The notes under the pieces: generated by a model
The model's input: only the letters and a program-made list of their open reading frames with translations
Told to the model about the DNA's origin: nothing
The model's database searches: none
DNA from: Methylococcaceae bacterium
Lineage (GTDB): Bacteria > Pseudomonadota > Gammaproteobacteria > Methylococcales > Methylomonadaceae
DNA: 13,327 nt
Reading direction: 5' to 3'
Assembly (NCBI GenBank): GCA_013138855.1
Contig: WTBX01000390.1
Span: 1 to 13,327, forward strand
Position numbers and translations under genes: made by a program
Shown: positions 4,816 to 12,834 of the stretch, piece after piece
Position numbering within the stretch: the stretch's first letter is position 1
How the letters are laid out: each line of letters opens with the position of its first letter

Positions 4816-7116
4816 TTACACCAAGAGTTCATTTTCAACATTATCTGCAATAGGTAATTCCAGCCAAAAAGTACTCCCTTCACCTACAATACTTTCTACC
4901 CCCACATTTCCTGCCATTAATTCGGCTAATTGTTTGGTAATCACTAAGCCTATTCCTGTTCCTTCTATATCGGTTTTGTTCGCACCTAGACGTTCAAAAG
5001 ATTTAAATAGATTATCTTGCTCCTCAGAGCTAAGTCCTGAACCCGTATCAGTGATTAAAAAACGTATTGTGGTTTTATTTATTTCTCCATGCAATGTCAC
5101 TGTTCCTTGTTTACTATTATATTTAATGGCATTGGAGAGAAGATTTAATAAAATTTGTTTACAACGTTTATTATCGGCTTTAATATAATTTTGAGCTAAA
5201 TTATCAGCGTTATTTATAAGTTGAATATTGTGTTTTTGCGCCATGGGTAAAATAAGCGTTACGCAGTCTTTAACTAATGCTTCTACTGAGACGGTAGTGA
5301 TGTTTAATTCAATTTTCCCCGATTCAATTTTTGCTAAATCTAATAGTTCATTGATTAAATCTAGTAAATGATGTCCTGCCTTGATAATTTCTCCGACATA
5401 ATCCAAGTTTTCTTCACTGAGCGGACACTCCTCATCGTCATCCATTTCCATTAATTGACCGAAGCCTAAAATTGCATTGAGCGGAGTTCGTAGCTCATGA
5501 CTCATTTTTGATAAAAATTCACTTTTTGCAAGACTGGCCTGACGAGCGCGTTCTGTTTCCAGCTTTAAGGCATCTTGTTCCTTGTTTTTTTGAATCAACT
5601 GTTGAGCCATTTCCATAATTTCTCGAATGTCTTGTATCGTTAATACAATGCCTATAGATTTAGCTTTATGGTCATAAAGAGGGGTAATATGCAAATTAAC
5701 TGTCAAGGTTGATTGCGAGGCATTTTTTAATGAGCAACGGAAAAATTCTTGAACGCTATGACTTTCGAGACTGTGTTTAATGATTTTTGATAAGGAAGTT
5801 TCATTGGTAGCGGTTGATAATAGAAATTTATCATTTTTATAATTATTTCTAATTTCCATGTCTTTTGCATCCAACATTTTTATGATTGCTGGATTTAGGT
5901 AGTCAATTTCATTATTAGAATTAATGGTAATGACACCATCGACGATTGAATTTAGCGTGACTAATGCGCGATTTTTTTCAACAAATAATGCGCTGATAAC
6001 ATTTTTGAGTCTTTGCCAGCTCCAGAATGGATAAATCATTACCGTAGATAATAATGCTGCTGACGGCGCAAACCAGTAATGGGTTTGGCGTAATATAAAA
6101 CAGTTCAAAAATAGAAGGCTAAAAGAGAGCAAACTGCTTGATAATAATGCCCAGTTTAAAGGCAGCCATGTATAAATTAATAAGCTCAAACTAACAAGGG
6201 TAACGGTAATTAAAAACTGCCATAGCACAGGAACAGGTTGCCACAGCGATTGTTTAATTAAGCCGTCAAGGATGCTGGCAATATAATCAGTGCCAGTCAT
6301 GGGGTGTTTATCAACAGATAAAGGAGTAGGCACAACATAATCTAAGCCGCCAGCGGTCAAACCAATGAGTACATATTTTCCTTTAAAATGACTAATCGGG
6401 TATTGATTGAGTAAAACATCAATATAAGAAACGCGCTGAAAACCTGAAAGTGACTTATAAAATGGCAGCCATGCTTGGTAATCCCCCATAATCTGTTGCT
6501 TCAATGAAGATCTGGCGTTTTTTTGCCGCTGCCCTGAGATATTCTTTAATCGTTGTGGGTATTTTAAGCCATAAAGAGCCAATGCCATTGATGGCCAATG
6601 GGGATGATTAAGTCCCGCCTTTAAAAAGACACTACGACTAATGCCATCTTTTCCTAATTGCACATTAGCATGACCTAAGGTTGCAGCTTTTGCATAACTG
6701 GTTAAAGGAAGCGTTTCGATTAATGAAGATTCACCCTGTTCAATAATAATGGGCAAGACCACATAACCGTGATTAGTGATTGCTTTTGCAAGCATTTCAT
6801 CGTCATTGGGGTTTAATGACGGTTCTGCAAAAATAAAATTTAAACCTAAACCTTGGGTGTTTACGGTAGCCAGTCGATCAACCATTTCGGCATGAATAGA
6901 ACGCGACCACGGCCAACGTCCTAGCATATTTAAACTTTTTTCATCGACTTCAATAATAACAATGTCTTTTGATGGCTCTGAGGCAAATAATTTAATTTGG
7001 GTATCATAAATAAGCCTATCAAAACGCCATAATATATCGCTGTAAACTAAAGCGACCGCTATTGCTATGATTAATAGAGAAATCAGTTGTTTCTCTATTC
7101 GCATCAATGTAAACAA
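4816..7116 (-). CDS. CHASE2-PAS sensor histidine kinase
   Basis: A 766-residue inner-membrane sensor kinase. An N-terminal membrane helix (about 10-26) is followed by an extracytoplasmic CHASE2 domain (about 30-290; DIVIIEVDEKSLNMLGRWPW at 51-70). Three membrane helices lie at about 296-370. A PAS-like domain (about 382-500) and a short coiled coil (500-530) precede HisKA, with phosphoacceptor His540 in SHELRTP. The ATPase part has an N box (LLSNAIKYN, N662), G1 DTGSG (690-694), an F box FKSFERL and G2 GTGIGL (719-724). There is no receiver domain, so it should signal to a response regulator outside the window. The start is TTG 7116, two nt after the stop of the LysM-FecR gene, with AAGGG 9 nt upstream; ATG 7104 is possible but lacks a ribosome site. 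Confidence 0.93.
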   Translation of the reverse strand: MFTLMRIEKQLISLLIIAIAVALVYSDILWRFDRLIYDTQIKLFASEPSKDIVIIEVDEKSLNMLGRWPWSRSIHAEMVDRLATVNTQGLGLNFIFAEPSLNPNDDEMLAKAITNHGYVVLPIIIEQGESSLIETLPLTSYAKAATLGHANVQLGKDGISRSVFLKAGLNHPHWPSMALALYGLKYPQRLKNISGQRQKNARSSLKQQIMGDYQAWLPFYKSLSGFQRVSYIDVLLNQYPISHFKGKYVLIGLTAGGLDYVVPTPLSVDKHPMTGTDYIASILDGLIKQSLWQPVPVLWQFLITVTLVSLSLLIYTWLPLNWALLSSSLLSFSLLFLNCFILRQTHYWFAPSAALLSTVMIYPFWSWQRLKNVISALFVEKNRALVTLNSIVDGVITINSNNEIDYLNPAIIKMLDAKDMEIRNNYKNDKFLLSTATNETSLSKIIKHSLESHSVQEFFRCSLKNASQSTLTVNLHITPLYDHKAKSIGIVLTIQDIREIMEMAQQLIQKNKEQDALKLETERARQASLAKSEFLSKMSHELRTPLNAILGFGQLMEMDDDEECPLSEENLDYVGEIIKAGHHLLDLINELLDLAKIESGKIELNITTVSVEALVKDCVTLILPMAQKHNIQLINNADNLAQNYIKADNKRCKQILLNLLSNAIKYNSKQGTVTLHGEINKTTIRFLITDTGSGLSSEEQDNLFKSFERLGANKTDIEGTGIGLVITKQLAELMAGNVGVESIVGEGSTFWLELPIADNVENELLV

Positions 7117-7118
7117 GA

Positions 7119-8741
7119 TTAATAACCCTTAAAAGGTTTGACAATAGGATCATACCAAGCAGGAACATTAATGGCTTGAGGCGCACCGAAAGGGCCTTTA
7201 TAACCATCGGGATCAATCGTTGCTATTCTGACATAGTAAATTCCAGCGGCTAACGTTGAGAAGCCGACAGAAGGCTGAGCAACAATTGTCTGACTAATCA
7301 TTACAATAAACTCTTGATCTTGAGCTATTTGAAAGTGATATTTTTGTCCAACGGTTTGTTGTCGCCATAATAAATATAAATTTTCGCCTTTAAATTCAAC
7401 TTTTTCTACACGCGGACTTTTAGGAATGGCTTTAATAATAAAGGCAACAGGCGGGCTAAAGTCACCTGAACGTCCCGTACTATTAAGCGTGGCAACTCGC
7501 CAGTAATATTGATTAGGCGGTAAAGTTTTTATATTAAAGCTAGGGCTTAATAACCGTGCTTGATTAATGATTAATGATTGAAAATTGGGCGAATTAGAAA
7601 CTTGAAGATGATAAGCACTTGCTCTTGGCGGCGGAGTCCATTTAAAAGAGGCTACTGAATTTTCTCGCGTTACGGTGGTTGAGGTAGGGCTAATCGTTGT
7701 TGGAGGAAGCAGGCGAGCATCAATGTTAAAACCTTTAATCGCATCTAAACCTTGCAAACCATCCCGATCTATTCCACGAATACGCACAAAATAATAACCG
7801 TCTGCAAGTTTAGGCGTTATTAAGGTCGGTGTTGTGCTACGAGTAGAATAAATTAGAGTTGAAAAACTCTGTTCTTTTGCTATTTCTATCTGATAGCTTG
7901 TTGCATTGATTAATGGGCTAAAACTTAGGTTAGCAGGCGAATCATTAATAGTTTGAGGTAAAGAGGATAAGTTAGGGGGTGGCAATAACGGCTTGGGAGG
8001 AATAGGTGCTTGTCCTTGACGAACAACCGTTCCCATATTTTTTGGCACTAAAACAGTTTGATTTGCGCCTTGTGTTGAAATTGAGCCTTGTAAAACCTCG
8101 GTACTAGCCACTTTTTCAGCATAAGAAAAATTGACGCGATACTGAGTCCCTCTCGCTGCCATAATTGCCGTCGGTGTGCTAATTTGATAATGACTGCCCT
8201 CTTTAGCTTTAGTCGGTTTAACCATATTATCAACACTACCCGATTGTAAAATAACATGAGTATTAGTGATGCCTGTTTTTGCATACGTGTTCAATTCGGC
8301 AAAAAACAACTGACTATTTTCTTTGACTAGCATTTTTGAACCATCGACAAATTGCAACAGTGCATTTTCCTGAGCGTGAGTTCTTAAAGTATTGCCATTT
8401 TTAAGTGCCATGTTTACACTCAACGGCGTTTGACGATTTTTTTCAATGACAATAGGGTGACCTTGAAGGGCAACGACTTTAACTTCCGAAGTCACAAGAT
8501 TTAACCATTCCACTGGAATTTTTATCGTTGTGCCTTTCGCAATTTTTCTAGGGTCTGGAATATTATTAAGCTGCTGAATTTGCTGCCAATAACGTGTATG
8601 AGAATATTGAAGCGAAATATTCCACAAATTATCTTCTGACTGTAACGTAAATGTCCAAAATCTAGGCGCAGCATTTAGCGTCAAAGAAATTAAAAATAAA
8701 TAACAAATAAATAATAAGGTACAGTTCTTCCAGACAAACAT
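7119..8741 (-). CDS. Exported LysM-FecR protein with three beta-sandwich repeats
   Basis: A 540-residue envelope protein. Signal peptide 1-24; LysM-like domain about 28-76 (DNLWNISLQY ... KIAKGTTIKIP), expected to bind peptidoglycan. A FecR domain spans about 105-240, with the signature STPTAIMAARGTQYRV (188-203). After a Pro-rich hinge (246-262) come three fibronectin-III-like repeats (about 263-342, 345-437, 440-527). Each has a Y.(I/L/F)Q(I/V) strand and a YY.VRI or YYWRV strand; the first and third end in DRDGLQG and DPDGYKG. FecR-LysM proteins encoded next to CHASE2 sensors are a known gene pairing, and here the two genes are 2 nt apart, so this is likely the wall-contacting partner of the kinase. 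I moved the start from GTG 8768 to ATG 8741 because GGAG lies 9 nt before it and it begins a clean signal peptide. Confidence 0.88.
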   Translation of the reverse strand: MFVWKNCTLLFICYLFLISLTLNAAPRFWTFTLQSEDNLWNISLQYSHTRYWQQIQQLNNIPDPRKIAKGTTIKIPVEWLNLVTSEVKVVALQGHPIVIEKNRQTPLSVNMALKNGNTLRTHAQENALLQFVDGSKMLVKENSQLFFAELNTYAKTGITNTHVILQSGSVDNMVKPTKAKEGSHYQISTPTAIMAARGTQYRVNFSYAEKVASTEVLQGSISTQGANQTVLVPKNMGTVVRQGQAPIPPKPLLPPPNLSSLPQTINDSPANLSFSPLINATSYQIEIAKEQSFSTLIYSTRSTTPTLITPKLADGYYFVRIRGIDRDGLQGLDAIKGFNIDARLLPPTTISPTSTTVTRENSVASFKWTPPPRASAYHLQVSNSPNFQSLIINQARLLSPSFNIKTLPPNQYYWRVATLNSTGRSGDFSPPVAFIIKAIPKSPRVEKVEFKGENLYLLWRQQTVGQKYHFQIAQDQEFIVMISQTIVAQPSVGFSTLAAGIYYVRIATIDPDGYKGPFGAPQAINVPAWYDPIVKPFKGY

Positions 8742-8888
8742 AGCGATACACTCCAAGTTATAACGCACGGTAAAAACTTAATTACATTCTAAAGTTTAAT
8801 TAGGTTTCTATTATGACAATGATTAGGTAAATTCTACTAACGCGAAAATATAGAAAAGGCGATTATGTCTAAATTTTTCGAGTTTTAC

Positions 8889-9020
8889 GGAATCGCGACT
8901 TCTAGTCGCGCACGAGACCTAAAAAACATCTTCAAAATCTATAAATTTAGACAAATTAAAATTAAGCTCGTTTTAAAATTCATCCATGAAACTTCGTGCG
9001 CGACTAAAAGTCGCGCCTCC
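8889..9020 (+). repeat. 132-bp inverted-repeat element, copy A
   Basis: Terminal inverted hairpins CGCGACT-TCT-AGTCGCG and CGCGACT-AAA-AGTCGCG are extended by GCACGAG and TTCGTGC on the inner side. The AT-rich core includes GAGACCTAAAAAACATC and GTTTTAAAATTCAT. It is close to identical with the element at 12013-12143; similarity seems to continue about 18 nt past the right end (GCC..A.TAGT.ACGA). It lies in the 456-nt gap between the LysM-FecR gene and pip, which otherwise holds only the pip -10 box. No transposase is present. Confidence 0.85.
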
Positions 9021-9164
9021 GCCATAAGTAGTTACGAGGCAATTATAACTATTTTCTTAGCAATAATGTTTGTAATTCCATAGCATTGAAATATTTTAAT
9101 GTTGATAATTTTTTGCAATTACAACAGTAGCAAGGCAATATGCCTACTATGATTGAGTATTCTT

Positions 9165-9170
9165 TATAAT
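9165..9170 (+). promoter_or_regulatory. Candidate -10 box for the pip-ubiX operon
   Basis: A perfect consensus TATAAT lies 27 nt before ATG 9198. The usual -35 region (about 9142-9147) is not consensus and no TG extension is seen, so it may need an activator or be fortuitous. Its place inside the frame that would begin at TTG 9153 argues that translation starts at ATG 9198. Confidence 0.4.
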
Positions 9171-9197
9171 CGAAAATATATTTTTAGTAAAACCTAT

Positions 9198-10148
9198 ATG
9201 AAACCTCTTTACCCTGAAATTTCTCCTTACAACACTTTTTTCTTAGAATCTAATAGTCAACATGCTGTTTATATTGAAGAATCAGGTATTGTTGAGGGTA
9301 TTCCTGTTATTTTTTTACATGGGGGGCCTTGTTCTGGAACAAAGCCTGACCACAGACGTTTTTTTAATCCTGAAAAATATCGCATTATTTTAATGGATCA
9401 GCGGGGTTGTGGTTTGTCCACGCCTTATGGTGAGCTGGAAAATAATACTACGCAGGATTTAATTGATGACATGGAATTGATACGCGAGCAATTAGGTATC
9501 GAACAATGGTTATTATTCGGTGGCTCTTGGGGCGGAACTTTGGCTTTATTATATGCTCAGCAGCATACCGAAAAAGTATCCGCGCTGATTATTCGCGGTA
9601 TTTTCTTAGCACGACAAAAAGACTTAGACTGGTTTATTAAAGACGGTGCTGGACGGATTTATCCTGAATGCTGGCAGAATTTAGTAGCGAGTATTGAAGA
9701 AGATAATAGCGATAATTTAGTGGCAGATTTATGGAAAGCGTTATGGTCTGAAAACGAATTAACGCAAAGACGTGCCGCTAAAGCGTGGGCAGCGTGGGGT
9801 AGTCAGGTTTCATTAGGGACTGATTATCAAAAAATAGCTGAGGTAGAACATGCCAGCGAAAAAATGCTCAAGCAAGTACGAATGGAAATACATTACGCAA
9901 AAAATAATTATTTTATTGATGAAAACCAGATTTTAGACCAATGCGATAAATTGGCAGATATTCCAACGATTATTATTCATGGACGTAATGATTTAGTTTG
10001 CCCTATGGATTCGGCAATGGCATTACATCAAGCATTACCAGAGGCGCAATATATTGTCTTAGCTAATTCGGGACATATTGCTCAAGGTGAAGAAATGGTA
10101 GATGCGTTAATTGCAGCAACGAATAATATGGCAAAAATACTTTCCTAA
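9198..10148 (+). CDS. pip: Prolyl aminopeptidase (proline iminopeptidase)
   Basis: A cytoplasmic alpha/beta-hydrolase of peptidase family S33 that removes N-terminal proline from peptides. It has 316 residues from ATG 9198, the usual length, and opens with MKPLYPEISPYN like family members. Visible motifs: oxyanion region HGGP (41-44), DHRRFFNPEKYRIILMDQRG (51-70) followed by CGLSTP, the nucleophile elbow GGSWGG (Ser110), HGRNDLVCP with Asp265, and SGHIAQ with His293. HGGP is followed by CSGT where most members have glycines (HGGPGGG), a small deviation next to the active site. An in-frame TTG at 9153 would add 15 residues but precedes the likely -10 box. The stop codon overlaps the ubiX start by 1 nt (TAATG), so the two are translationally coupled. 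Confidence 0.92.
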   Translation: MKPLYPEISPYNTFFLESNSQHAVYIEESGIVEGIPVIFLHGGPCSGTKPDHRRFFNPEKYRIILMDQRGCGLSTPYGELENNTTQDLIDDMELIREQLGIEQWLLFGGSWGGTLALLYAQQHTEKVSALIIRGIFLARQKDLDWFIKDGAGRIYPECWQNLVASIEEDNSDNLVADLWKALWSENELTQRRAAKAWAAWGSQVSLGTDYQKIAEVEHASEKMLKQVRMEIHYAKNNYFIDENQILDQCDKLADIPTIIIHGRNDLVCPMDSAMALHQALPEAQYIVLANSGHIAQGEEMVDALIAATNNMAKILS

Positions 10149-10723
10149 TGATAACGAAAAAACGCTTAGTCATCGCAATGACTGGCGCAACAGGCGCGAT
10201 TTACGGTGTCAGAATGTTGCAAATTTTACGTGATTTTCCTGAGTGGGAAACGCATTTGGTAATCTCTTCCGCAGGCTTAGTAAACCTTAAATATGAATTA
10301 GAAATGAGCAAAACCGCCCTGTATGAACTTGCTGATGTGACTCATGGCATTAATGATATAGCATCAAGCATTGCCAGTGGTTCTTTTAAAACCGAAGGCG
10401 TAATAATCGCTCCGTGTTCAATGAAAACATTAGCAGCGGTTGCGCATGGTTTTGGGGATAACTTAATTTCGCGTTCTGCGGATGTCGCTTTAAAAGAACG
10501 TCGCCGTGTAGTGATTATGCCTAGAGAAACACCCTTGAACCTAGTGCATATTCGCAATATGGGCATAGTAACGGAGATGGGCGCAATCGTTTTCCCCCCC
10601 ATGCCTGCGTTTTACAATAAATCTAATTCAATTACCGCAATGGTTGATGAAGGCGTAGGACGAGTATTAGACTTTTTCGGAGTTGAAACCGAAGGCCTAT
10701 ATACCGCATGGGAAGGTTTATAA
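10148..10723 (+). CDS. ubiX: Flavin prenyltransferase UbiX
   Basis: It joins a dimethylallyl group to FMN, making prenylated FMN, the cofactor for UbiD decarboxylase in ubiquinone synthesis (ubiD is not in the window). At 191 residues it matches E. coli UbiX in size. Motifs: TGATGA (12-17, FMN binding, usually GASGA), Glu50, APCSMKT (88-94), [12 protein letters not shown] (108-119), PRETPL (125-130, with Arg126 and Glu127) and PAFY (153-156), plus Arg172 and Trp188 near the C-terminus. These line up with the active-site residues of Pseudomonas aeruginosa UbiX as I remember its sequence. It starts on the last base of the pip stop codon. The isocitrate dehydrogenase gene begins 44 nt downstream with its own strong ribosome site. 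Confidence 0.96.
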   Translation: MITKKRLVIAMTGATGAIYGVRMLQILRDFPEWETHLVISSAGLVNLKYELEMSKTALYELADVTHGINDIASSIASGSFKTEGVIIAPCSMKTLAAVAHGFGDNLISRSADVALKERRRVVIMPRETPLNLVHIRNMGIVTEMGAIVFPPMPAFYNKSNSITAMVDEGVGRVLDFFGVETEGLYTAWEGL

Positions 10724-10767
10724 AAAAGCAATTAACACACATAATTAACACTATTCAGGAGCATACA

Positions 10768-11994
10768 ATGGATAAAATTCAGGTTAAAAACCCTGTCGTA
10801 GAATTAGACGGTGATGAGATGACACGCATCATCTGGCATTTTATTAAAGATAAATTAATTCTGCCCTATCTGGAATTACCCATTGAATATTATGATTTAA
10901 GTATTCAAAGTCGTGATGCTACTGATGACCAAATCACTATTGATGCTGCCAATGCCATTAAAAAACATGGCGTAGGCATTAAATGCGCGACGATTACACC
11001 TGATGAAGACCGCGTTGAAGAGTTTGATTTAAAACGTATGTATCGTTCACCCAATGGAACATTACGGAATATTATTGGCGGCACAGTTTTTAGAGAGCCA
11101 ATTATCTGTAACAACGTCCCCCGCCTTGTTCCTAATTGGACACAACCGATTTGCATAGGTCGTCATGCTTTTGGCGACCAATATCGTGCCACAGATTTTA
11201 AAACACAAGGTAAAGGCACATTAACCATTAGCTTTACACCAGATGATGGCAGTACTGCACAAAGCTATGAAGTCCATCACTTTGACGGTGACGGCATTGC
11301 GATGGCGATGTATAACACCGATGAATCAATACGCGGTTTTGCCCATAGTTGTTTTAAAGTCGCCATTACCAGAGGCTGGCCTTTATATTTATCGACTAAA
11401 AACACCATTTTGAAAAAATATGATGGTCGTTTTAAAGATATTTTCCAAGAAATTTATGAAGCCGACTATCAACAAAAATTTGAAGAGCTAGGCATTGTTT
11501 ACGAACATAAATTAATTGATGACATGGTTGCTCAAGCCTTGAAATGGAATGGCGCATTTGTGTGGGCGTGTAAAAATTATGATGGTGATGTGCAATCAGA
11601 TACCGTCGCACAAGGGTTTGGTTCTTTAGGCTTAATGACTTCTACTTTAGTTACACCCGATGGAGAAATAATGGAAGCAGAGGCAGCACATGGAACAGTG
11701 ACTCGTCATTATCGTCAACATCAACAAGGTAATAAAACCTCAACTAATCCTATTGCATCCATTTATGCGTGGACTCGCGGTTTAGCTTTTAGAGGCAAGC
11801 TAGATGATAATCAAGCCTTAATTGATTTTTGTGCCACGCTAGAAGAAGTTTGTGTGGCGACGGTTGAAGCAGGACAAATGACTAAAGATTTAGCCTTGTG
11901 CATACATGGAAAGGCGTTGAATGAGAGTCACTATTTAACGACCGAAGACTTTTTAGAAGCATTGCGCGTGAATTTAGAGCAAAAATTAAACTAA
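10768..11994 (+). CDS. icd: NADP-dependent isocitrate dehydrogenase, homodimeric IDH1-like type
   Basis: TCA-cycle enzyme: isocitrate + NADP+ to 2-oxoglutarate, CO2 and NADPH. At 408 residues it follows the type found in eukaryotes and some bacteria rather than the E. coli Icd type. Substrate residues fall at nearly human IDH1 numbering: SPNGTLRN (94-101, Arg100), Arg109, [10 protein letters not shown] (Arg132, Tyr139) and Lys211. Metal ligands are Asp251, Asp274 and Asp278. The NADP loop [10 protein letters not shown] (307-316) carries the Arg313/His314 pair expected for NADP preference. ATG 10768 was chosen because CAGGAG at 10756-10761 is spaced 6 nt; an upstream in-frame ATG at 10708 would overlap ubiX and add an unconserved tail. 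A repeat starts 18 nt after the stop and may terminate transcription. Confidence 0.96.
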   Translation: MDKIQVKNPVVELDGDEMTRIIWHFIKDKLILPYLELPIEYYDLSIQSRDATDDQITIDAANAIKKHGVGIKCATITPDEDRVEEFDLKRMYRSPNGTLRNIIGGTVFREPIICNNVPRLVPNWTQPICIGRHAFGDQYRATDFKTQGKGTLTISFTPDDGSTAQSYEVHHFDGDGIAMAMYNTDESIRGFAHSCFKVAITRGWPLYLSTKNTILKKYDGRFKDIFQEIYEADYQQKFEELGIVYEHKLIDDMVAQALKWNGAFVWACKNYDGDVQSDTVAQGFGSLGLMTSTLVTPDGEIMEAEAAHGTVTRHYRQHQQGNKTSTNPIASIYAWTRGLAFRGKLDDNQALIDFCATLEEVCVATVEAGQMTKDLALCIHGKALNESHYLTTEDFLEALRVNLEQKLN

Positions 11995-12012
11995 CAATTG
12001 TTATAAAACTAC

Positions 12013-12143
12013 GGAAACGCGACTTTTAGTCGCGCACGAGACCTAAAAAAACATCTTTAAAATCTATAAATCAGACAGATTAAAGTAAGCTTGTTTTAAA
12101 ATTCATACCTGAAACGTCGTGCGCGACTAAAAGTCGCGGCTCC
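12013..12143 (+). repeat. 131-bp inverted-repeat element, copy B
   Basis: Terminal hairpins CGCGACT-TTT-AGTCGCG and CGCGACT-AAA-AGTCGCG frame an AT-rich core nearly identical in order and spacing to copy A (8889-9020): GCACGAGACCTAAAAAAAC, AAAATCTATAAAT and TTGTTTTAAAATTCAT are shared. It fills most of the gap between icd and the exporter gene. It could terminate icd transcription; a promoter for the downstream cluster is not obvious here. Confidence 0.85.
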
Positions 12144-12223
12144 GCCTGAGTAGTAACGAAAATTTACTTAAACGCATGGCAGAAAGTTATAATGACTGGT
12201 TTCTATCTGAAAGAGGTGTGTTT

Positions 12224-12544
12224 GTGGGTTGGTTGCTTTTATTTATAGCGGGAACTGCGGAAATTATTTTTGCATTAAGTCTTAAATATAACGAAGGCTT
12301 TACAAAGCTATGGCCTAGCGTGGTGACGGCTATTTCTGGAGGAAGTAGCTTTTATTTATTAATGATAGCGATAAAAACCCTACCTTTAGGAACAGCTTAT
12401 GCAGTCTGGACAGGGATGGGCGCGGTAGGTGTGGCTATTTTAGGCATTATCTTATTTAAAGAATCAACCGATTGGATACGACTCGCTTCAATCTGCTTTA
12501 TCATTATAGGTATCGTGGGTCTTAAAATTTCTCATATAGAATAA
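12224..12544 (+). CDS. sugE: Small multidrug resistance family exporter, Gdx/SugE type
   Basis: Four-helix inner-membrane antiporter of 106 residues; the SugE/Gdx subgroup exports guanidinium ions in exchange for protons. Visible: central Glu13 (AGTAEII), LKYNEGFTKLWPS (20-32), Ser42, GTAYAVWTGMGAVG (56-69, with Tyr59 and Trp62) and GLK (99-101). Trp16, present in the Gdx proteins I recall, is Phe here, so the substrate could differ. GTG 12224 is preferred over ATG 12176: AAGAGG at 12211-12216 has a 7-nt spacer, the resulting MGWLLLFIAG start matches SugE, and the length becomes standard. The ATG has no ribosome site and would add a polar tail. The stop overlaps the tusB start (TAATG), an unusual neighbour for this transporter. 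Confidence 0.88.
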   Translation: MGWLLLFIAGTAEIIFALSLKYNEGFTKLWPSVVTAISGGSSFYLLMIAIKTLPLGTAYAVWTGMGAVGVAILGIILFKESTDWIRLASICFIIIGIVGLKISHIE

Positions 12545-12834
12545 TGCTACATTTAATTTATCAATCGCCCTTAGAACTAGCTACTTTAGAGCGTGTAGCG
12601 CATGGTGATAGTGTCTTGTTTATGGAAAATGCCTCACTAAGATTATTAAAAACAAGCCTTTATGCTAATGAGCTAGAAAAAATGTCAGCTACGCAATCAT
12701 TATTTGTTTTAAGGGAAGAATTAGAGACGCGAGGCATTGAGGAAAATGAATTAGTCACCACGATTCAGGTAATTAATTATGAAGGTTTTGTGACATTAAC
12801 CACCGAAGACACGCTTATAAAAACATGGAATTAG
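12544..12834 (+). CDS. tusB: Sulfur relay protein TusB/DsrH
   Basis: A 96-residue cytoplasmic protein of the DsrH/TusB family. In E. coli, TusB joins TusC and TusD in a complex that passes sulfur from TusD to TusE for tRNA 2-thiouridine synthesis. Family marks are the MLHLIYQSP start (1-9), HGDSVLFMENAS (20-31), the LFVLREELETRGI strand-helix (52-64), VINYEGFVTLT (76-86) and the near-terminal Trp95. The protein has no cysteine at all, like E. coli TusB and unlike the DsrH of sulfur oxidisers, which carries a conserved one, so it should be structural rather than a sulfur carrier. It overlaps the exporter gene by 1 nt and tusE by 10 nt. The tusC and tusD genes are not in this window. Confidence 0.9.
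   Translation: MLHLIYQSPLELATLERVAHGDSVLFMENASLRLLKTSLYANELEKMSATQSLFVLREELETRGIEENELVTTIQVINYEGFVTLTTEDTLIKTWN

Noticed and set aside
4934..5188. Plus-strand open frame opposite the kinase ATPase domain
   Set aside because: Antisense shadow of a conserved histidine kinase domain.
7019..7216. Minus-strand frame spanning the LysM-FecR/kinase junction
   Set aside because: Alternative frame across two well-supported genes that are 2 nt apart.
8865..9083. Plus-strand open frame of 72 codons
   Set aside because: Most of it is a translation of the 132-bp inverted-repeat element; the protein shows no domain.
10594..10600. Run of seven C in ubiX as a phase-variation tract
   Set aside because: Short, encodes the plausible Phe-Pro-Pro segment, and the gene is intact; no sign that switching would be useful here.
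10342..11156. Minus-strand frames opposite ubiX and icd
   Set aside because: They are antisense to highly conserved enzymes with complete motifs.
11995..12223. Guanidine riboswitch before the Gdx-type exporter
   Set aside because: The hairpins present are the repeat's GCGACT arms with TTT/AAA loops, not the ACGR loops of guanidine-II; no guanidine-I or -III pattern was recognised.
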